From: Prevotella sp.
GTDB lineage: Bacteria; Bacteroidota; Bacteroidia; Bacteroidales; Bacteroidaceae
Direction of reading: 5' to 3'
NCBI GenBank assembly: GCA_017940545.1
Contig: JAGAYI010000065.1
Location: 62,001-126,000, forward strand
Length of the DNA stretch: 64,000 nt
Shown here one piece after another: positions 58,937 through 64,000 of the stretch (positions are counted from its first letter, which is position 1; the number at the start of each line of letters is the position of its first letter). The notes under the pieces were generated by a model. It did not search any database. It saw nothing but the letters and a program-made list of their open reading frames with translations, and was not told where the DNA came from. The position numbers and the translations under genes are program-made.

Positions 58937-60187
58937 TTAGGATTGTGCAGGGAGAATGGTCTTGTAGAAGTCGTAGAGACAGCTTCGCACGAAGCCTTGC
59001 TCAAAGCGCTGTTCAATCATGGGGCGTGCGTTCCGGGCCATCTCCTGACGCATGGCCTTGTCGGTCAGCATGCGTTCCATGGCCTCCTGTAGCGTTTCCA
59101 CGTCTTTTGAAGGAACCATGATGCCGTTCGTCAGGATAGACATCTTCCCGTCCTGTCCCGGTCGGAGGGTATCTGAAATCCTCGACTCGCGAGATGCAGA
59201 TTTCAAATCCGCATCAACGGCCGCACGGCAGACTATTTCGCGGCTCCCGTTAATGTCGGTCACAATGCTTGGCAGTCCCATGGCACCAGCCTCTATCACC
59301 GTGTTGGGGAATCCTTCGCGATAGCTGGGGAACACGAAGCAGTCGCTGGCTGCGTAGTAGGCTATCAGCTCGTCGCCGCGCTTCGGTCCAAGCCACTCCA
59401 GGTTGGGCATGTCCTCGATAATCTGGCGTGTCTCGTCGGAAACTGGGTCCAGGGTCTCCTCGTAATTCCCCACCAAAAGGAGTCTCGCCTCGGGGTGCTT
59501 CTTGCTGAGTTGCTGGAAGGCTTTTGCCAGTTCGTTGATGCCCTTATCTCTTACTATTCTTCCCACAAAGAGGAACGTGAATGTAGCACCTGAGGTGGGT
59601 ATCTGGCGGCTGATGGTCATGACCTCCTGCCGGCGTGAGAAGCGCTGCATGTCAATGCCCTTCACGTTTCCGTAGCCCAACACCTTCAGAGGCTTCTTCG
59701 TAATGCCGTTGTTCAGCAGGTCGGCCTTCACTCCTTCGCCTTCAGGGATGACGTGCGTGGCACAGAAGCAGGTCATGCCGTCGGTCAGCATCAGTATGCG
59801 GCGCTTCAGGCCGGTGGCGGTGGGGAACACCAGACCTGTAAAGGTGTGCACCCGCAGGGGGACGCGTGTCAGCCAGCCGGCCATCATGCACAACAGTCCG
59901 GCTTTGGGCGTCATGGAGTGTACCATGTCGGGTTTCTCCCTGAGCATCACCTTGACCATCTTCCACAGCGACACGATGTCGTGCCTGACAGAGATGTGCC
60001 GCTCCATGGGCAGCGCAATGGTTTTCACGCCATACTGCTCACGGACAGCGTCCATCTCAGGGCCGGGCGATGACAGGATGACCACTTCATATTTCTTCAT
60101 AAGGTCTGGCAGCATTCCCTTGACAAATCCAATAGACTGGGATACCGTACAGGCCCGAATAATCTTCTTTTTCTTTTCTTCCATCAT
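58937..60187 (-). CDS. Family 4 glycosyltransferase
   Basis: 416 residues, GT-B fold. RACTVSQSIGFVKGM and the N-domain (VHSMTPKAGLLCMMAG, VPLRVHTFTGLVFPTA); C-domain VGRIVRDKGINELAKAFQQL, DCFVFPSYREGFPNTVIEAG, the last being the sugar-nucleotide EX7E site. Resembles N-acetyl sugar transferases of surface polysaccharide. Residues at about 328-360 (CRAAVDADLKSASRESRISD and on) are a repeat-derived insert just before the last helix, coded at about 59120-59235. Confidence 0.9.
   Translation of the reverse strand: MMEEKKKKIIRACTVSQSIGFVKGMLPDLMKKYEVVILSSPGPEMDAVREQYGVKTIALPMERHISVRHDIVSLWKMVKVMLREKPDMVHSMTPKAGLLCMMAGWLTRVPLRVHTFTGLVFPTATGLKRRILMLTDGMTCFCATHVIPEGEGVKADLLNNGITKKPLKVLGYGNVKGIDMQRFSRRQEVMTISRQIPTSGATFTFLFVGRIVRDKGINELAKAFQQLSKKHPEARLLLVGNYEETLDPVSDETRQIIEDMPNLEWLGPKRGDELIAYYAASDCFVFPSYREGFPNTVIEAGAMGLPSIVTDINGSREIVCRAAVDADLKSASRESRISDTLRPGQDGKMSILTNGIMVPSKDVETLQEAMERMLTDKAMRQEMARNARPMIEQRFEQGFVRSCLYDFYKTILPAQS
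59193..59215. repeat. In-frame palindrome inside the glycosyltransferase gene
   Basis: GATGCAGATTT (59193-59203) and CAAATCCGCATC (59204-59215) form an almost perfect palindrome. It encodes the DADLKSAS part of the insert; a further self-complementary piece, TCGACTCGCGAG, lies just before it. Confidence 0.85.
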
Positions 60188-60249
60188 GAATAACCGCTAC
60201 AAACGCTGGCAGTGAGGTACTGTCGGCATGGGTGAATAAATAGAGTGTG

Positions 60250-60281
60250 CAAAGGTACACTTTTTTTTCCTGAACCGGCAA
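60250..60281 (-). promoter_or_regulatory. Promoter of the glycosyltransferase-mrp transcript
   Basis: Minus strand: TTG (complement of 60279-60281), 21 bases, TACCTTTG (complement of 60250-60257), 62 bases before the gene. Confidence 0.5.
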
Positions 60282-60300
60282 AATAATCTCTGAAAAAAGT

Positions 60301-60331
60301 TGTATGCCTGCAACTATTTTATTATTTTTGC
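60301..60331 (+). promoter_or_regulatory. Promoter of the TPR lipoprotein gene
   Basis: TTG at 60301-60303, 20 bases, TATTTTTG at 60324-60331, 30 bases before the ATG. Confidence 0.6.
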
Positions 60332-60361
60332 AGCCAGCAACCCATATAAACTCGTTTTGTT

Positions 60362-62548
60362 ATGAAAAAATATGCAGGCTTTTGGGCTATTTCCTTATCG
60401 GCGTGGATGATGGCGGCTGTAATAGGCTGTACAAACCTGCCGGAGTCGGCCACCATAGACTTGGAACACTACCAGCCGGTAGATAAGTTCGTACCGGCAT
60501 ACGAGGCACTGACCAACCGAACGGACTTGGCAACCAACAGGGATTACGACATTGAGCAGACCGTGCGTGTGCTCAATGCACTGGAGATTGCCCAGGCCAA
60601 CAGCAAGAACTTCAATGAGTTTTTGGAGTACATGGCCAAGCAGGACTACACAGGTGTGGCTCCCGACGTGATGGAGTCGAAACAGAAACTGCTACCCATT
60701 CTGCAATATATGTACAAGCTGCAACGGCAGGACAAAGACCTGAACGACCTGTGGATGCTGGCACGCTCGGCCGCCAGGGGGGCTGCGTCGGCCGACGACC
60801 CTTTCCGGCTGGCAGGTGCAGTGTTCGGCAATCCGTTGGCCATCCTGGACATCATGCATAGTGACGATGCCTCGAAGGCTACCGATGCCGCCTTCGAACA
60901 GTATGAAAAAGACAAGGAGCTGAAGGCCTCATTGAAACGCGACATTGAAAAACTCAGGGCATCGTACCTGCAATACCTCACCGACTATGCACCGATATAC
61001 CATAAATACATGAAGGAGTACGACGCGCTGTGCGTGCAAAAGGACAGGGCCTATCTGGACCTTTATGGTGGAAGGGTGGGCGATGCCCTGGGGCATACGC
61101 GGCAGATTCTGAGCAAGTATCCGCATAACTCTGAGGCCATGTTGCTGCAAAGCATGGCACTGATTATGAAAGCGCCGGCAATGGCCCTCCCTTCGTCCCC
61201 CGAGGGGGACACAATAGTAGGCAAGCCCGGCATAGAGTCATATGTGTCCCCCTCGGGGAACGAAGGGGGGGCTGGGGTTTCCTTTGGGGAGGCTAATGCC
61301 ACTCTTGACTATTACATGCAGGAGTATCCCGGAAAAACGGCTCCCGCACTGGTGCTGAAGGGACTTATGGCGCAGAAAATGGGCAACGAACAGGCTGCGA
61401 TGAGCTATTTCGACCAGGCATCGATTGAATATCCCAGACAGGCTGCGCAGCTGACGGACATGCTGGACTCCTATCGCACGCGCACCTATTTAAACAAAAC
61501 AACTGAGGGGCAGTTCCTGCAACGCCTGTACTCATCGACCATGGAGGGCTACGGCATGTTTAGTCCGAACCTGCTGAAGGCAAAACACTTTGCCAATCAG
61601 GGCAAGATGGAACAGGCACGGCAGGAAATCTACAACCACTTCTTCCGAAGGGGCAACCAGGGCATTTACTCGGCTCTGCTAAGCGACATGCAGTTCTGCG
61701 AGGAGCACTTGTACGGACCGTTTAAGCAGCTGCTCATTGAGCACTCCTACTTAGACGTGGAGGTGAGCCCCAAGCGGGAGTGGCTGTTCTGGAAGAGTGA
61801 CGACCTGCTGAACGTGAAAATAATCAACCGCTCCGACATTGACCTGCAGAATGTCAGGGTGTTCCTGTGCATTCATTATACCGATATGTATAAAGACGAA
61901 TATGACGTGGTGAAGGTGCCCAGAACCATGAACATCATTCCGAAGCATTCGACAGCCGACTTAGACACGCTGCGCATTACTTACCCCGGCAAGAAATATG
62001 ACGACATTACAAGAATCAGGGCCATTGCCGTAACCGACGACCGCATCTGCTGGGTGGATGACGTGAACTATAAGCTGAACCATGTGCTCGACTTCCTGCG
62101 CGGCGGGCGCTCGCAAAGTGAACAGTTGCAGCAAGCACGCGAGGAATACCTGACCAACTATTCGCTGAACCCTGACCAGCTGCGGCAAACGTTAAAGGAG
62201 GGCAGCTCAGTCTTGCCGCCAGAGGAAGACCCTGGCGAAGAAAAGAGCTTCTGGGACAAGGTGGAAGGCTGGATAACCTTTCCCGACAACAACCTGAAGA
62301 TAGAGCTGCCGCGTGTGCTGACCATGCTGGACCCCGTGTTCTCCCTGAGAGCCATCGACGGGATGGATGCCCTGTCGCCGAAGGAGAATTATCTGGCGGG
62401 GACAGCCATCCACTTGGAGTTCGACTATGTGCCGCAGTACGAGGAGAAACTGCCGTTGTACATATACAGCGACTTCGTCAGTTTCCGTGTCAATATCTTA
62501 TATAAAGGAAAAGATTCCGTAGTTGAACAAGTGGAGATTCTGAAGTAG
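60362..62548 (+). CDS. TPR-containing lipoprotein of unknown function
   Basis: 728 residues. Lipoprotein signal (SAWMMAAVIGCTNL), TPR-like helical repeats at 50-440 (RAYLDLYGGRVGDALGHTRQ, SEAMLLQSMALIMKAPAMAL), then a C-terminal beta-rich domain with VKIINRSDIDLQNVRVFLCI. At 61189-61267 the frame crosses a 79-base inverted repeat coding for SSPEGDTIVGKPGIESYVSP and neighbours. It resembles large secretion or gliding-type lipoproteins, but no family is certain. Confidence 0.8.
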   Translation: MKKYAGFWAISLSAWMMAAVIGCTNLPESATIDLEHYQPVDKFVPAYEALTNRTDLATNRDYDIEQTVRVLNALEIAQANSKNFNEFLEYMAKQDYTGVAPDVMESKQKLLPILQYMYKLQRQDKDLNDLWMLARSAARGAASADDPFRLAGAVFGNPLAILDIMHSDDASKATDAAFEQYEKDKELKASLKRDIEKLRASYLQYLTDYAPIYHKYMKEYDALCVQKDRAYLDLYGGRVGDALGHTRQILSKYPHNSEAMLLQSMALIMKAPAMALPSSPEGDTIVGKPGIESYVSPSGNEGGAGVSFGEANATLDYYMQEYPGKTAPALVLKGLMAQKMGNEQAAMSYFDQASIEYPRQAAQLTDMLDSYRTRTYLNKTTEGQFLQRLYSSTMEGYGMFSPNLLKAKHFANQGKMEQARQEIYNHFFRRGNQGIYSALLSDMQFCEEHLYGPFKQLLIEHSYLDVEVSPKREWLFWKSDDLLNVKIINRSDIDLQNVRVFLCIHYTDMYKDEYDVVKVPRTMNIIPKHSTADLDTLRITYPGKKYDDITRIRAIAVTDDRICWVDDVNYKLNHVLDFLRGGRSQSEQLQQAREEYLTNYSLNPDQLRQTLKEGSSVLPPEEDPGEEKSFWDKVEGWITFPDNNLKIELPRVLTMLDPVFSLRAIDGMDALSPKENYLAGTAIHLEFDYVPQYEEKLPLYIYSDFVSFRVNILYKGKDSVVEQVEILK
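61189..61267. repeat. 79-base inverted-repeat element inside the TPR lipoprotein gene
   Basis: Left arm 61189-61211 and right arm 61245-61267 are complementary at 22 of 23 positions; the 33-base loop is 61212-61244. Arms carry the C/G-rich core CCCGAGGGGGACA also related to the topB and intergenic copies. The gene remains open through it. Confidence 0.95.
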
Positions 62549-62590
62549 TTGGCGGCTTTTGCCTGCCGACTTCCTGCGTGAGATTACTTC

Positions 62591-63361
62591 CTACCTGCTG
62601 ACTTCCAGCGAGCTGCGCTTGTCGCGTCGGTAGCTGCGGTAGTCGTCAAGCGGAATTTCAATGTCGGGCTCTGTCAGTTCGCCCTCGTGTGGCAGCCGGA
62701 ACTGCTGGTAGCGTATGTTGAGCCCGCGGTCTATCCACATCTGCTCGTAGTAGGTCTGGATGGAGGCTACTTCAGCGTATGCCGGGTTTGCCCGGACCTC
62801 TGAATACAGGTCTTCTGTTCTCAGGAGCAGTGGCAGGTGGTTGTGGTCAACCATGTACGACGTGTAGGTGAAGAGGAAGTTGGAATCGGTCTTCAGGTGG
62901 ATGATGCCGTTATCGACGAGGAAACGGCGGTAGCGCTCCATAAAATAAGTGGAGGTCAGGCGCTTGCGCGGGTTCTTCATCTGAGGGTCGCTGAAGGTGA
63001 GCCATATTTCCTGTACTTCGTTCCCGGCAAAGAAACGGTCGATGATCTCGATGTTGGTACGCAGGAATGCCACGTTCGTCATGCCGTCGCGGACAGCCTG
63101 TGTGGCACCTGTCCACATGCGGGCTCCCTTGATATCGACGCCAATGAAGTTCATGTCGGGATACCGCTTACCGAGTCCTACCGTGTATTCGCCCTTGCCG
63201 CAACCAAGTTCCAGCACAATGGGGTTCTGGTTGTGGAAATACGCCTCGTGCCACTTGCCACGAAGGGGAAAGTCAGCGTGTTCCAGCGCCCCGTAGGGGA
63301 ACTGGAACACGTTGTCGTAGGTCGCCATGTCGGCGAATTTAGCCAGCTTTCCTTTGCTCAC
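62591..63361 (-). CDS. trmB: tRNA (guanine-N7-)-methyltransferase
   Basis: 256 residues. SAM-binding [27 protein letters not shown], and [20 protein letters not shown], the TrmB catalytic DPxxKxRH-type motif (here [10 protein letters not shown]). Methylates G46 of tRNA. The N-terminal 40 residues are usual for Bacteroidota TrmB. It faces ilvE (same direction) across 33 bases. Confidence 0.95.
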   Translation of the reverse strand: MSKGKLAKFADMATYDNVFQFPYGALEHADFPLRGKWHEAYFHNQNPIVLELGCGKGEYTVGLGKRYPDMNFIGVDIKGARMWTGATQAVRDGMTNVAFLRTNIEIIDRFFAGNEVQEIWLTFSDPQMKNPRKRLTSTYFMERYRRFLVDNGIIHLKTDSNFLFTYTSYMVDHNHLPLLLRTEDLYSEVRANPAYAEVASIQTYYEQMWIDRGLNIRYQQFRLPHEGELTEPDIEIPLDDYRSYRRDKRSSLEVSR

Positions 63362-63394
63362 TTCTTACCTGCTTTAATCCTTAAACAGTAATTA

Positions 63395-64000
63395 TTAGTC
63401 AATCACCACGGTGGTCCAGCCGTGCTTGTCCTCAATCTCGCCGTACTGAATGCCGCGCAGCGTGTCGAAGAGCTTCTTTGAGACGGGACCGGGCTTCTCG
63501 CCAAACGAGTAGCGCTTGCCGGTGTCGAGGTCGTCAATGTAGCTGATGGGGCTGATGACGGCGGCCGTACCGCAGGCACCTGCCTCTTCGAAGGTCTCCA
63601 GCTCTTCCTCAGGAATAGGACGGCGTTCTACCTTCATGCCCAGGTCCTCAGCCACCTGCATCAGGCTCTTGTTGGTGATGCTGGGAAGAATGGAGGTTGA
63701 CTTCGGCGTGACGTACGTGTTGTCCTTGATGCCGAAGAAGTTGGCGGCACCGCACTCGTCGATGTACTTCTTCTCCTTGGCGTCCAGGTAGAACTCGCAG
63801 GCATAGCCCTTCTCGTGTGCCAGGTTGTTGGCAAAGAGGGAGGCAGCATAGTTGCCGCCCACCTTGTACTTACCGGTGCCGAGCGGTGCCGAGCGGTCGT
63901 AGTCGCGGATGATGACGTAGGGATTGGCAGCGAAGCCGCCCTTGAAGTAGGGGCCTACGGGAGTGACGAAAATCAGGAAGCAATATTCTTTTGCGGGATG
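63395..64000 (-). CDS. ilvE: Branched-chain amino-acid aminotransferase (partial, runs off right edge)
   Basis: The last 201 codons of the gene; the N-terminal part is outside the window. Family blocks: YKVGGNYAASLFANNLAHEK, ECGAANFFGIKDNTYVTPKS, EELETFEEAGACGTAAVISP, and the C-terminal GRxYxxGxxxxGP-type end GKRYSFGEKPGPVSKKLFDT. PLP enzyme making valine, leucine and isoleucine. The Lys that holds PLP lies just before the visible part. Confidence 0.93.
   Translation of the reverse strand, partial: HPAKEYCFLIFVTPVGPYFKGGFAANPYVIIRDYDRSAPLGTGKYKVGGNYAASLFANNLAHEKGYACEFYLDAKEKKYIDECGAANFFGIKDNTYVTPKSTSILPSITNKSLMQVAEDLGMKVERRPIPEEELETFEEAGACGTAAVISPISYIDDLDTGKRYSFGEKPGPVSKKLFDTLRGIQYGEIEDKHGWTTVVID

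Noticed and set aside
1..64000. CRISPR arrays, insertion sequences, rRNA genes, diversity-generating retroelements
   Set aside because: No regularly spaced repeats, transposase, rRNA or reverse transcriptase sequences were seen. The tandem repeats in rsmF have no spacers.

Overview
The window is from a member of the Bacteroidota, most likely a Prevotella-like Bacteroidales. Chromosomal genes are preceded by Bacteroidota-type promoters (TTG, 19-20 bases, TAnnTTTG) and not by strong Shine-Dalgarno sites. The gene set also fits: DUF4492 with cydAB, DUF5056 after an ECF sigma factor, ExbB/ExbD with two ExbD copies, a PorE-like OmpA lipoprotein, and a His-rich TonB receptor.

Positions 1 to about 32,230 are one end of a tailed-phage prophage whose left end lies outside the window. 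From the left it holds a partial head or decoration protein and a scaffold-like protein (minus strand), then an inverted plus-strand cassette of five genes (1298-3617) that interrupts the late genes. Next comes a tight minus-strand operon read from about 12,660 down to 3,732: ParB-like protein, helical protein, P-loop kinase, GNAT acetyltransferase, radical SAM enzyme, small terminase, large terminase, portal, and a MuF-type head protein with a probable nuclease toxin tail. A long minus-strand early region (about 29,840 down to 12,745) carries replication, recombination and SAM-metabolism genes: DUF6291 protein, SF2 helicase, YqaJ exonuclease with a candidate annealing protein, PcfJ/PcfK, a helicase-methyltransferase fusion, and a complete S-adenosylmethionine synthetase (metK). 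The plus-strand control module at 30,025-32,163 has three HTH-type regulators, a GIY-YIG protein and a small lipoprotein. The phage ends in a truncated tRNA-Ser(GGA), read here as the attachment site; no integrase is in view.

Positions 32,296-64,000 are host chromosome: HAD phosphatase, ExbB/ExbD operon, Lrp regulator, folA-thyA, an RsmF-like RNA methyltransferase, PspC, ECF sigma factor, PorE-like lipoprotein, topB, LUD protein, a His-rich TonB receptor with its Cys/His partner, cydAB, a TolC-HlyD-ABC permease export operon, a Mrp ATPase, a glycosyltransferase, a TPR lipoprotein, trmB and a partial ilvE.

Two themes stand out. First, the phage seems to carry a SAM-fed DNA base-modification cassette placed upstream of, and probably co-transcribed with, its DNA-packaging genes. 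Second, the chromosomal half (but not the phage half) has palindromic or tandem-repeat inserts that stay in frame inside at least seven genes, several of them conserved housekeeping genes. This resembles a family of miniature elements that tolerate being translated.
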